A stretch of 64,000 bases of DNA, taken from Azolla caroliniana. Taxonomy: Eukaryota > Polypodiophyta. The position numbers and the translations under genes are program-made. The notes under the pieces were generated by a model. It did not search any database. It had not been told where the DNA came from and saw only the letters and a program-made list of their open reading frames with translations. Shown here in pieces: positions 39,210 through 49,904 of the stretch. The DNA lies in NCBI GenBank assembly GCA_043228905.1, contig JBHGNT010000022.1, positions 6,262,001 to 6,326,000 on the forward strand, in the 5' to 3' direction. The first letter of the stretch is position 1; each line of letters begins with the position of its first letter.

Positions 39210-39997
39210 TGTCGTGCCTTTCGGCTCCGGATCGTTGCGTGAGTCGGGTGAGAACCGCTAGGGTTTTGGACTAGGAGGAAAGAAAATTCTAAGGCAATTA
39301 AGAATATGAAATATATTGTAATAAAGAAGGATATGAAAACCTCGTGAATCCCACGAGTATAGTGTATTAGTGAGTAATCAAATTAAGAGAGAATAGTTCG
39401 CAAATTCATGAATCCCACGATTATCTTATATTAATCAACCCTTGTAAAATAATCAACAACCTCTATACATCTTTCTCTCTTCCTTATATAGTGTTTGGAA
39501 ATGTCTAAGTTTATCACATGCAAGCATCATGCTTTTTCTATCTTTAGTTTTCATGCACACTGCATGTGCATGATTAGCTTTTTATCTCATCTTTTCTTTT
39601 AACTCGAGTGTCTATGCATGAATAACTTTTTGTACCATGCATCTCTAGAAATTTTACATGGGATAAAGTTTAGTATAACTTTAAAATTCATAATACGCTA
39701 GTATAATGATAAGGCTTAACATTATTAACATGGAGGTGCAGGGTTCGAATCTTGCCCTATGCATGTAATATATATTTTTTTTTATACTTTCTTCTATTTA
39801 CAAATATGTCTCTTCATCCGGTGAGAGACTCTCACCGGCCTTCTTCATCCAGCTCTTGCCGGGTCTCCTTACCGGTTTCGGTCCTTACCGGTTCCTTCTT
39901 CCGTTTTCTTTGTCCGGTTCTTACCGGGTACTCCATGTCCTATCCGGAGAGACCAAAAATGTAATTTTTCACGTAGTGTGTGAATTACACTACGACA
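39210..39997 (-). repeat. 5' LTR of gypsy G-A
   Basis: 788 bp, uninterrupted, so it shows what the left LTR looked like before the LINE. TATA box TATATAAGG at 39484-39490. Antisense tRNA-like segment at 39700-39765 with B box GGGTTCGAATCTTGCC (39741-39756). Block shared with copia LTRs at about 39806-39848. TSD CCGG follows at 39998. Confidence 0.92.
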
Positions 39998-41895
39998 CCG
40001 GAATCCGCCGAACAAGAGATACAGGATGAAGATCGCCTTATGCGCATGTTCGAAGAAAGTCTGATCACGACCCGATTGAGTGGACCACAAGAGCCTTTGA
40101 GCGATTAAAGCACATCACGGCCTAGCCCGAAGATGGACAAAGGCAAGGCTAAAATGGCGGAATACGCAGACGATCGCTTCGATGACGATGAGTCAACTCA
40201 CTCACTCGACAGTGAGTTCGGCGGTTTCGATGTAACAATCGGAGCTAAGAAAGCCATCATCTTTGCAAATGAAAAGCTCTGTCGCTCCACCCGTGAAAAG
40301 AATCTGGTCAGCCGATTTGGCTACAATGACTACATGGCATATCACTATGCCTTTATGATGAAGGTGGCGACAGTATACGAGCCGAAAACATTTTCCGAAG
40401 CAGACAAGGATCCGCGATGGACAGAAGCCATGAATGAGGAGATGCAGGCACTACGCAAGAATGAGACGTGGGATCTCGTTTCCACCTCACCACACAAAAA
40501 GGCGATCGGATGCAGATGGATTTACAAAGTGAAGTACAACGCAGACGGTTCCGTCAACCGCTACAAAGCGCGACTCGTAGCGAAAGGCTATGCCCAAACG
40601 CACGGAGTTGACTACGAGGAGACCTTTGCCCCGGTGGCGAAAGGGTGGCACCTCCATCAAATGGACGTCAAGAACACCTTTCTACAAGGCGAATTAGAAG
40701 AGGAGGTGTACATGATACAACCACCCGGCTTCGAATCACGCATTCATCCAAAAGCCGTATGCCAACTCAAGAAGCCACTCTACGGCCTCAAGCAAGCACC
40801 GCGTGCTTGGCATTCGAAGATAACGCAATATCTTCATCAAATCGGCTTCCGTATGTCAAAATCTGACAACTCTCTCTACATACGAAGTGATTCCGCAAGT
40901 CCGATCGTCATCATTTTATATGTGGATGACCTAGTCATTGGAGGTGAGCATCTCGTTGAAATCAATAAAGTCAAATCCCTCCTTTTCGACAAGTTCGAGA
41001 TGATGGACATGAAGGAGCCCCACTACTTCCTCGGCATCGAGGTAATTCGGACTCCGGCCGGAATCATGATCTCTCAACGGCACTACATCCTCAACTTGTT
41101 ATACAAGTTCGGGATGGCTGAGTGCAAATCCATGGCAACCCCACTTGATCGCAATCTTAAACTAGATGCGAACCCCGGAACCAAAGCATGTGAGCTGACT
41201 CAGTATCGGCAACTCATCAGGAGTCTCATCACTCGACCTGATCTCAGTTATCCAGTCGGTCTCCTGAGCCAATTCATGCAAACACCGCAGATACTCACTT
41301 GGATTGCACTAAGCAAGTTATATGATACGTGAGCGGCACAATGGATTGCAGCATCCTCTACAAGACCGCGATGCCAATACGAGTCGAGGGGTACACATAC
41401 GCCGATTGGGCCGGATACAAAGCTGATAGAAGATCAACCTCCGGATTTGTTTTCTCCCTCGGTAACGGAGCAATATCCTGGAGCAGCAGAAAGCAACCAA
41501 CCGTCGCTCTTTCGAGCACCGAGGTGGAATACAGGGGCGTGGCAGTGGCCGCATGTGAAGCCGTATGGATAAAAAGGATACTCAAGGATCTGGGCGTACC
41601 CATCAAGGATCCGACTTTCCTTTACTGCAACAACATGAGCAGTATCTATCTGGCTTGGAACCCGGTGTTCCACGCGCGGATAAAGCACATCGAAGTGCAC
41701 TATCACTACATCCGCGAGCGCGTTCTAGCTGGCAATGTCGACCTACAACACATTAGCACCAATCTTCAAACGGACGACATCTTCAGTAAAGCCTTAGGAG
41801 CCGACAAGCTGTGGCGATTCATGACCGATCTCAGATTGAAGATCCCTGACATGCCAAGCTTGAGGGGGAGTACTGAAGACGCTATGCAATAACGC
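39998..41895 (+). pseudogene. C-A copia pol, second half: RT and RNase H
   Basis: Resumes after G-A with PESAEQEIQDEDRL, a linker, then [59 protein letters not shown], active site [11 protein letters not shown] (about 40915-40945), YFLGIEV. RNase H: ADWAGYKADRRSTSGF, STEVEYRG, YCNNMSSIYL, KHIEVHYHYIRERV, DDIFSKALG. About 16 residues are missing between FAPVAK and GWHLHQ. There is a TAA after EPLSD (40105) and a frameshift with stop at about 41290-41333. Dead. Confidence 0.9.
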
Positions 41896-42104
41896 GTGGA
41901 TTACGCAACCACGCAACGAAGCTGCGAAGAGCCGATCTACCGCGCAAAGAAAGACGCAAGCCGAAGCGCAGACTTCACAACTACACACAACGCAAGCGGG
42001 AGCACGGATTCCGCAACTCCGCATAAATGTGAGTCGACGCGGACTCCGGAACGTGAGTCAAAGCGCATTTCGGATACCGTCTGAAACTGACCCAACTTGA
42101 GCTT

Positions 42105-42113
42105 GAGGGGGCG
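42105..42113 (+). promoter_or_regulatory. Polypurine tract of C-A
   Basis: GAGGGGGCG directly before the 3' LTR. The region 41896-42104 between pol and PPT has no recognisable coding. Confidence 0.75.
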
Positions 42114-42492
42114 TGTTGAGAATCAAGCTCAACTTGGTCTAGTGTGTGAACTCACCTTGAGAGTGAATAGATACTCCAACGGTCAAGAGTCACCATTATG
42201 TCACCTCTTTGTATTTTAGCATTTAGTATGAGTCATAGAATCATATTCTATGACACATAACTTATGAGCTTTCACATTCCCCATGCTCCATGAGTCTTGT
42301 AGTTAACGAAGAGAGAGGGTGACTATATAAAGCACCCTCCTTCCACCTTGTATTTAGTTGAGTCTTTCTCCTTTCTAAATATACTTACCCTTGCGTATAC
42401 TCTGTGTTTCACTCCTTCTCTCTCTCTCTCTCTCATACACACACATACACACACCTATTCCGCTACACAAGAATCACCATTGATTCTTTACA
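42114..42492 (+). repeat. 3' LTR of copia C-A
   Basis: Pair of 2303-2706. TATATAA at 42324-42330. CT run shortened. Ends TTTACA before the TSD AAGCC. Confidence 0.93.
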
Positions 42493-44250
42493 AAGCCCCC
42501 CCGGAGATTTCTGGATGCAGAGCATGTGCTGCTGACCAACGAGGGGGAGACAGAAAGCTTTGAAGAAGCAATGAGGAACACCCATATCCGGAGGTGGTTG
42601 ATTGCCATGCAGGATGAAATGGATTCCCTACATGAGAATCACACATATGAATTGACGGAGTTGTTGAAATGAAAGAGAGTGCTCAGGAACAAGTAGGTGT
42701 ACAAGTTAAAACCGGCAGGCGCCGGAAGGGGTTTCAACAGAAGAAACAAGTGGATTTCGACGAGATCTTTGCCTCGGTAGTCAAGATGACATCCATCCAG
42801 ACCGTGTTGATCATAGCGACGAGCATGGACCTCGAGGTTGAACAACTCGATGTTAAGACGGTGTTTCTTCATGGATACCTTGGGGAGGAGATTTACATGG
42901 AGCAACCTGAGGGATTTGTTAAGAAAGGGAAGGAGAAGCTAGTGTGTCGGTTGAAGAAGAGCTTATACGAACTGAAGCAAGCTCCCTGCAATGGTATCGG
43001 AAGTTTGACTCTGTCAGGAATAGTACTAAGCAGAGATGGAATTAGTACTAAAGAAGAGCAGTACTATTACTACTAAGAGGACGGGACTGCGTAGGACTCC
43101 CAAGAGAGAGAGAAAGAGAGAAGATGATAACAACCAATATATTATGTGAAGGATAAGTACAAAATGGCTAAGAGGCTTAAGACTGGCGTTGAACCAATTT
43201 GGTTCAACATAATGCCTAGTGCCTTCTTTTATAGTGTTGTCAAGAGTAATCCTGAAACTTCTAGAATGTTCCAGAGAAATCTAGAATATACATTACTTTC
43301 TTATGATAAAATATAAATGAAAATAATATCCTATGAATTACAATAGATGGTGTGATGGTTAAGAGCTCGACCCATATACCATAAGGTTATGGGTTCGAGT
43401 CTTGCCATAGCATGACTGACCAAGGATACCACAAGACGCAAACTGACCACTGCATGTTCGTGAAGAATTTTGACAGAGGCGACTTCCTAATACTCGTGTT
43501 GTATGTGGATGACATGTTAATCGTCGGACCGGACCGAATCGAAATCGGGAATCTGAAGAAGGGCTTGAATTGGACCTTCTCAATGAAAGATCTAGGTCCA
43601 ACAAGACAGATATTGGGGATGCACACAGTCCGAGACCAAACGAAGAACCTATTGTGGCTGTCACAGGAGAAGTATGTGACGAAGGTGCTCCAAAGGTTCA
43701 ACATGTCGGATGTGAAGCCGGTCGGGTCTACATTTCCGGTAAACTGCAAGTTGTCCTAGAAATAAATCCCAAAGACAAAGACAGAGAAGTCAGAGATGAT
43801 GAAGGTACCATATGCCTCTGTCGTCGGAAGCATAATGTATGCAATGGTGTGTATCCGGCCGGACATATGTAGTCGGAGTGGTCAGCCGGTTCATGAGCAA
43901 TCCGGGAAGAGAGCATTGGGCCGCTAGACATGTTGGCTGATGTAGATACCAGTTAGTCCACGTTCGGATACATCATGAATTATGCGGGAGGAGCAATATC
44001 ATGGCAGTTAAGACTACAGAAATCAGTGGCATTGTCGACAATGGAAACGGAATACATGGCGGCACTAGAAGCCGACAAGGAAGTAATCTGGATGAAGGAC
44101 TTCATCGGAGAGGTAGAGATCCAACAGAAGGAATATCGACTGTATTGCGAGAGTCAAACTACCATCCACTTGCGAGGAGCACAACATACCACTCCCGGAC
44201 TAAGCACATCCAGAGGAGATATCATTGGCTTCGAGAGAAGGTAGAAGATA
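42493..44250 (+). pseudogene. Copia fragment C-E (C-B/C-D family), the oldest layer of the nest
   Basis: RT and RNase H of a C-B relative: PRRFLDAEHVLL, MQDEMDSLHENHTYEL, MTSIQTVLIIATSMDLEVEQLDVKT (to about 42860), KKSLYELKQAP, then after an insert at 43012-43412 FLILVLYVDDMLIVG (43480-43530), MKDLGPTRQILGMH, VPYASVVGSIMYAMV, and RNase H SVALSTMETEYMAAL. Stops and deletions are frequent (TGA at 42670, TAG at 43756, loss at about 43930). It ends in the RNase H tail at about 44250 against the minus-strand C-F. A few codons before the C-A insertion (2270-2302) belong to it. Confidence 0.85.
43012..43412 (-). repeat. Solo-LTR-like insert with tRNA-like start
   Basis: About 400 non-coding bases interrupt C-E between GACT and CATGACTGACC. 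Read on the minus strand it starts TGCTATGGC, ends CTGACA, and has a TATAAAA box (43227-43233), so it looks like a lone LTR. The plus strand of its first 65 bases is tRNA-like: GTGTGATGGTTAAGAGC (43351-43367) and B box GGGTTCGAGTCTTGCC (43391-43406). TGACT flanks both sides (43007-43011, 43413-43417), but the C-E relatives carry TGACT natively at both places, so this need not be a TSD. A few target bases are lost. Confidence 0.55.
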
Positions 44251-46589
44251 AAGAGTTGAGCTTTGTACTTCGGCTTCTCTGAGTTAGATACATATTTGTA
44301 TTGGAATACCCATTTGCAAGGTAGCGGCTTTCTTCTAGCTGGTAGTTCGACCAACTCCCATGTATTGTTCTCTTTGATCGAGTCCATCTTGGATCTCATG
44401 GCTTGTAGCCATGTTTTGGCATCAGGTGCGGCTATAGCTTCTTCGTATGTGCTTGGTTCGCCTGCATCCATGTAGTTCATATAGTCGAGGCCCGGTTGAT
44501 AGAACTTTGTCGGCCTTCGATTTTGTCGAGATCTCCTGACTACCATAATGATCGGTTCGGATTCTTTGATCATCTCTGTCCACCTACTGGCATTTGTTGA
44601 ACCATTTATGTTAGGAGTTCTTTAAGGTGACTCGCCCTTGTGATAGGATTTCGGCGATGCCACGACATCCTCCCTTGCTTCGAGATTGAGAAACGTAGCC
44701 AACTCGAATATGTTTTTCCCTGTGGCCTTGGGTGGCTCGGTCGGGTCGACTTTGTTTCCGACTCACATCTTGTCAACTCTTGTCAATTCTACTTTTTCTT
44801 CGAGTTCGACTAGTGTATTGTCGGCTTGGTTGAGTTCAACTATTTGATGAATCTTCGATTTGGCCAAGTGGGTCGGTCTTTCTACAACTTCTTTGTCAAT
44901 TTCGAAGAGACCTTTTTGCCCATTATTTTCTGCCGGTTTTGCTAAGAGAGGATAGAGTCTTCATTGAAGACTACGTCATTTCTTCGGATAGCAGAAATCC
45001 CCATTGGTTCCATAACCGAGAAATATGCATTTTGTTGCCTGGGGTGCCAACTTGGTGTGTTTATCCCCGGGGATAAATGCGTAAGTTTCACATCCAAAAA
45101 TTCGAAGCCTGTCATAGATCGATTGCCACCATGACCATAGTGTCTGTGGCACTTCGAGCTTGATTGCTTTCAACGGTGATAGATTTATCCAATATACTGC
45201 CATCCGCAATGCTTCAACCCAGAACTCCAGCTTTAGTCCGGCTTGCTGGAGCATTGTCGTCACTCTCTCTTGGATCGTTCGATTGATCCGTTCTACCACT
45301 CCATTTTGCATGGGTGTGTAAGGAACAATCTTTTGATGTTGGATCCCTTTGTCAGATAGGTATTGCTTGAAGGCTTGGGAGGTATATTCGCCTTTGTTGT
45401 TGGAACGGAGTGTCTTCACTGTATGTCCCGACCGGTTCTCCGCTTTGATAATCATCGAGTGAAGATCTCAAGCGCTTTGTCTTTTCACCTAATCGAATAG
45501 TCCCAGACCTTCCGTGTTCAATCATCGATGAATGTGATGAAGTACCGAGAGCCACCTAGAGATCTTTTGGGCATCGGCCCACATATGTCTGTGTGCACGA
45601 GCTCTAGGGGATGTCGTACCGTCTCATAATGGAGAGAGTACAGACTTCGGGTCTATTTCCTATAGCGACAATGCTCATAGAAGTTCGTCTTTGCTTGAAG
45701 TTTCGAGATGTAGCCGACCACCATCAGCCGATCGAGTCTGGCTTGAGACATATGGCCGAGTCGGCTGTGCCATAAGTTCAGGTCGGTCTTTTCAGCTATG
45801 TTCACAAACCTTATGGATTGATCACCATCATTGGGTAGAAGTTGTTGTACTTGTGCCCGCTTCCGATTCTTAGATTTCCTCGACTGATCATCCATGCCGA
45901 CTCATTTAGAGTCGTTCGATAGTTGGAGGGGAACCTCTCCGATCCCTACAATTATGCACTCCTGCCAATTGTCAAGTCGGATTGTGCCGCAGGCATCGGC
46001 TGAATAGTTCCAAAACCATTCGATGTTCGGGGTTAGATGAATTGTGGCGCGGGAGTCTAGCAACCACATGTGTGCGTCTTGCGCATTGTAAAAGACTTTT
46101 CCGATCATCAAGTCCTCTAAGGAGAGGATTTCTCGTGATCGGGTGTCGACAACACTGACTTGGTTGCCAACTAGAGAGTGATCCGAGTCGGATCATCCTT
46201 GATTCTGCTCGGATCTCCGACCACTCTCTTTCCTCTTGATCGACCAGCGGTCAAAAACACTCTGACCAGCTTTTCTACAGTGAGTACAGAATTCGTCTGA
46301 CCGACCCGTTCTCGACTTCGACCATTGTCGGTCTCCCCTCGTTTCCGATCGACTATGATTTCAAGTGGTTCTGTCGATTTGTTTTCTTGATCAATTGTGT
46401 CGTTCGACTGACTTAGTCGAGTGGTGGGCTTCTTCTGACTCGTCGATGATGAATCCCCTCGATTTTCGCCGAATATCCTCAGTGAGGATTTGGCTGATTG
46501 TTTCATCCAGTTTTAGCCTAGGGCTCCTATTGGTTAATGTCGTACAGAAGACCTCCCAACTCGCTGGCAAGCTTGACAAGCGAAAGATC
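44251..46589 (-). pseudogene. Copia fragment C-F: gag to RT start, decayed
   Basis: On the minus strand from right to left: gag end (RLSSLPASWEVFCTTL, LTEDIRRK), a basic spacer, then protease LLDSRATIHLTP (about 46040-46085), with Gly of the DSG triplet replaced by Arg. Next are pre-integrase LWHSRLGHMSQARL, the integrase core RSNNKGEYTSQAF and NGVVERINRTIQE (44976-45455), and the RT opening MDSIKENNTWELVELP..PCKWVFQYKY (44260-44400). Several frameshifts and stops. No LTR. Both ends abut plus-strand copia relics. A different family from C-E and C-G. Confidence 0.85.
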
Positions 46590-49127
46590 AAGTGCCTCAG
46601 GTCCAATGGCGCAAAGGAGTACTTCTTCGACTAGTTCTCGAGTTATCTATAGAAGGAGGGAATTCGACAAGAATTCTCGTGTAGGTACATACACGCCGTA
46701 GGAGAACGGCATGGCCAAGAAGAAGAATCAGACGATAGAGGAGGCGGCAAGTGCAATGCTTGAAGAGAAGCATCTACCGAAGTTCTATTGGGCCCAAGCG
46801 ATCAGCATAGCCGTCTACCTCCAGAATCGGGCATCTGCCAATGGAGGAGTTTTGCCACATGAGTTGTACTTCAAGAAGAAGCCGAACTTGGCACACTTGA
46901 GGGTTTTCGGTAGCATCGCATATGTGCATGTGCCGAAAGACAAATGACGAAGCTGGACGCCAAAATAGAGAAGTGTATCTTGGTTGACTACTCAGACGAA
47001 CAGAAGAGTTATAAGTGTTATAACCCCCGAACCAAACAAGCTCGCATAAGTCATGATGTTGTGTTCGACGAGTCCGCGTCGTGGTACTTGCCTTTGCCTC
47101 CAACCCCTGACAACTCCATTCTGATCTCTGACAAAGAGGTCAGTGAGGCTAAAATGCCTCGGGACGAAGGAGACATCGGAGCTCCTGAAGAGAGTTCGAT
47201 CTCATTCAGGCTAAGTGGGCCGAATGAGCGATTGAGTCAACATGACCAATCAGACGCAGAGCCAGCATGTTGTGGAGACTTGATCGTGCAATCCCCACGC
47301 CGGAAGCCGAGGAGACGGTTTATGCACAAAGAGAAGGGAAAGAAAAAGATGCCGGAGTACGGCATTGATAAAGACGAGTCAGATCGAAGCGAATCCAACT
47401 CAAAGAAGAACAAATACGGACCTTCGGAAACGAAGTCTCAGTCGGCCAAGAGGGCCTTAAAATTGGCTAATGAGCAATAATGCCGATCTACCCACTAGAA
47501 GAACCCCCTGGTGCGTTTTGGATACAATGAGTACATGGCGCATCATTACGCGTACATGACACGAGTGGCAGAAGTGCGTGAGCCGGCGAGCTAGGCAGAT
47601 GCGGCGAAGGACGCAACTTGGCATGCCGCAATGGAGGAAGAGATGCACGCATTAGCAGAAAATGAAACCTGGGACCTGGTTGACGTCCTGAAGGGTGTAA
47701 AGTCAATTGGATGTAGGTGGGTGTACAAGTTCAAGTATAACATCGACGGCTCTGTCAACCGCCACAAGGCCCGGTTAGGGGTGAAGGGATAGAGACAACA
47801 ACACGGCATCGACTACAATGAGAGATTTGCGCATGTCCCGAAGATGACAACCGTTTGTGTCTTACATGCGGTAGCCGCGGTAAAGGGGTGTCATTTACAT
47901 CAGATGGATGTAAAGAATGCATTCCTGCAAGGAGAACTTGAGGACCAGTCGTACATGGTATAACCCCCCGTATTTCACTCCGAAAAGAACACCTCGACAA
48001 TATGCCGACTGAAGAAGTCCCTTTATGGACCAAAACAAGCCTCGCACACGTGGAACAAGAAGATCACGCAGTGCCTACGTCGGATGAGGTTTGTGATGTC
48101 CAAATCGGACTCTTCATTGTTCGTCTGGCAAGGTCGACGTGGACCGGTTAGTATTTTACTTTATGTTGATGATTTAGTCAATGCCAACGCCAACCTAGAA
48201 GAAATCGGCCACGTAAAGTCCCAGCTCGTGGCATCATTCGACATGAAGGACCTAAGGGACCTTCATTACTTCCTAGGGATCGAAGTGATCCGCACCCCGG
48301 AAGGCATACTGATCAACCAACAACATTACGTGTTGAGTATGCTCTTGAAGTTCGGCATGGCCGACTGTAAGTCAATCTCAACTCCTTTGGACAGAAACTT
48401 CAAGCTTCGTCGAGATTTGGGAAAGACGTGCGACCCGACACGATTCCGGCAGATTGTGGGAAGCCTAATTTATTTCACGATCACTCGGCCAGATCTCAGT
48501 TACCCAGTCGGCCTAATTAGTCAATGTATGTGGCAGCCCACGGTCTAACACCTTCAATGCACGCAAAGGATCTATGTCTGCGGCACTAAGGATAGGGCGC
48601 TGCTATATTGCATCGGTATTGTCAAACAGCTCATTGGATACTCAAATTCCGATTGGGCCAGAAACGACGGCGATTGTAGATCCACATGTGGGTTTGCTTT
48701 CTCGCTTGGGAGTGTCGCGATCGCCTAGAGCAGCCGGCAGTTGCACTATCGAGCACAGAGGCTGAGTATCGAGGAGCGGCTATCACAACATACGAAACCA
48801 TATGCTCAATAACTACTCAAGGATTTGCAGGTGGAGGTGTCCGCTCCGACGACGATCTACTACGACAACCTCAGGAGCATCCAACTTGCAAAAAACCCCG
48901 TCTTCCATGCCCAAACCAAGCACATTGAGGTGCACTACCATTTTGTCCACGAGCGTGTCCTCTCCGGTGAAGTCAAACTAGCGTATGCTCCAACGAATCG
49001 GCAAACTGCTGACATCTTCACCAAGCCCCTTGGTCTTGACAAGTTGCGGCAATTCTCGGGTGCGCTTAGTTTGCGGCACCTCGACGTGTTGAATTTGAGG
49101 GGAAGAAAAGACAATGAAAGGGAGTAG
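46590..49127 (+). pseudogene. Copia fragment C-G (copy 2): integrase end, RT, RNase H
   Basis: Starts inside the integrase core (KCLRSNGAKEYFFD). Then INTs downstream region ISHDVVFDESASWY, a Ser/Glu/Lys-rich linker (47100-47480), RT IGCRWVYKFKYNIDGSVN, MDVKNAFLQGEL, LLYVDDLVNANANL (48160-48185), [13 protein letters not shown], and RNase H IYYDNLRSIQLAKN, TKHIEVHYHFVHERV, ADIFTKPLG. Multiple stops (for example 46635, 47480, 47593, 47790, 47960, 48545, 48727) and frameshifts. The YVDD is intact but the protein is dead. Confidence 0.87.
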
Positions 49128-49517
49128 GAAAGGAATGGAAGTGACCGCGAAGCTGAGTTGGATGAAGAATTCGATTTCGGGTCGGCTGAAGAAGCCGAAG
49201 GCGGAAACAAGGGCAGCAATCGAAGGGAAGAGCCGAAGTCAGCCGAACAAGGGGGATTTGAAGCCAAGAAGGGTGAGAAGTCCAAGACGAACACATGGTC
49301 TAATGTGGTTAAGGGCCTAAAGACAGAAGAGGAATTGGAGATAGCCAATTCGGGCAAGAGCAGAAACGAATCGGAGACAACCAATTCGGTTCGAATGTTT
49401 GATTCAGAGACATCGAATCAATTGAAGGCTAAGGGGAAGAAAGGGCAGTGGAAGAGGCACCAACACCACGATAGCAATGAAGCTGAAAAAGGCCGTACGA
49501 GCAGACAAGACGACTGA
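49128..49517 (+). pseudogene. Post-RNase H tail ORF of C-G
   Basis: After a single TAG following KDNERE (49125-49127) the pol frame stays open for about 130 codons (DEEFDFGSAEEAEGGNKG, KTNTWSNVVKGLKTEEELE, up to SRQDD). It is charged and lacks recognisable domains. The first family copy at 1477-1604 keeps the TW..VVK.LK..ELE part. It could be a C-terminal Pol extension or a separate product. Bases 49518-49640 are non-coding. Confidence 0.5.
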
Positions 49518-49640
49518 AAGGGTCGAGGCACGCGGAATCGAACGGGTCGAGGAGCACGTGTGAAGCCAGGAGAAGCCCGAGCGAAGACTAGGTGCGTAGA
49601 CTAGGTGCGTAAACTAGTGCGTAGACCGGGTGCGCAGCGA

Positions 49641-49853
49641 GAGGCCGTAGCGGTGCATAAATCGGGAGGCCGTTGGATAGATATTCCGCAAAGGAATATA
49701 TTTTGGCAGTTCATGTTGAGGCTCATTGATGAGCATTGAAGTACATGTCAGTACTTTTGTCAGACCGTATGGACTTGTGTAAAAGTGCTCTCTGAGCAAA
49801 TCCTATGTACAGAGTTTTAGTGTTTTGTTTTGGAATTGAGTTTTCTCTGTTCT

Positions 49854-49887
<34 letters not shown>

Positions 49888-49895
49888 GGGTACGC
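49641..49895 (+). repeat. LTR remnant of C-G with CT microsatellite
   Basis: GAGCATTGAAGTACATGTCAG, TATGTACAGAGTTTTAGT and the terminal CT run (49857-49886) match the LTR at 1906-2266. TGTTGAGG stands at 49714, but the region before it does not resemble the other LTR, so the start is uncertain. Confidence 0.5.
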
Positions 49896-49904
49896 TGTGT
49901 TGAT

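Larger units (their letters stand above)
5106..40001 (-). mobile_element. Nested Ty3/gypsy element G-A with 4-bp TSD (CTGG / CCGG)
   Basis: The left LTR begins at 5110 and ends at 26287 (split by the LINE). The right LTR is 39210-39997. On the minus strand the right LTR is the 5' LTR, followed by PBS, gag, protease, RT, RNase H, integrase and PPT. The bases outside the LTRs are CTGG (5106-5109) and CCGG (39998-40001), a 4-bp duplication with one C-to-T change. The insertion separates the integrase and RT of copia C-A. Gag is itself split by G-B. Confidence 0.9.
2298..42497 (+). mobile_element. Nested Ty1/copia element C-A (LTR to LTR) with 5-bp TSD AAGCC
   Basis: The two LTRs at 2303-2706 and 42114-42492 are nearly the same sequence. 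They are flanked outside by the same five bases AAGCC (2298-2302 and 42493-42497). Removing everything between restores a readable copia reading frame across the join (gag-pol of C-E, LIERK then PPRRFLDAEH). This shows that both LTRs belong to one insertion now spread over 40 kb. Its own sequence is only about 5.3 kb (2303-5105 plus 39998-42492). The rest is later insertions. The coding parts are decayed. Confidence 0.93.

Noticed and set aside
43340-43412. A functional tRNA gene or a SINE head.
   Set aside because: The B box is good but the T-stem pairs poorly and the acceptor ends do not pair. The tRNA-like part is at the wrong end for a plus-strand SINE, and the insert has LTR-like ends with a TATA box on the other strand.
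43007-43417. TGACT on both sides of the 43-kb insert as a target duplication.
   Set aside because: C-E relatives (for example C-B near 16110-16130) have GACTCC..CATGACC at these places, so both TGACT copies could be native. The duplication is unproven.
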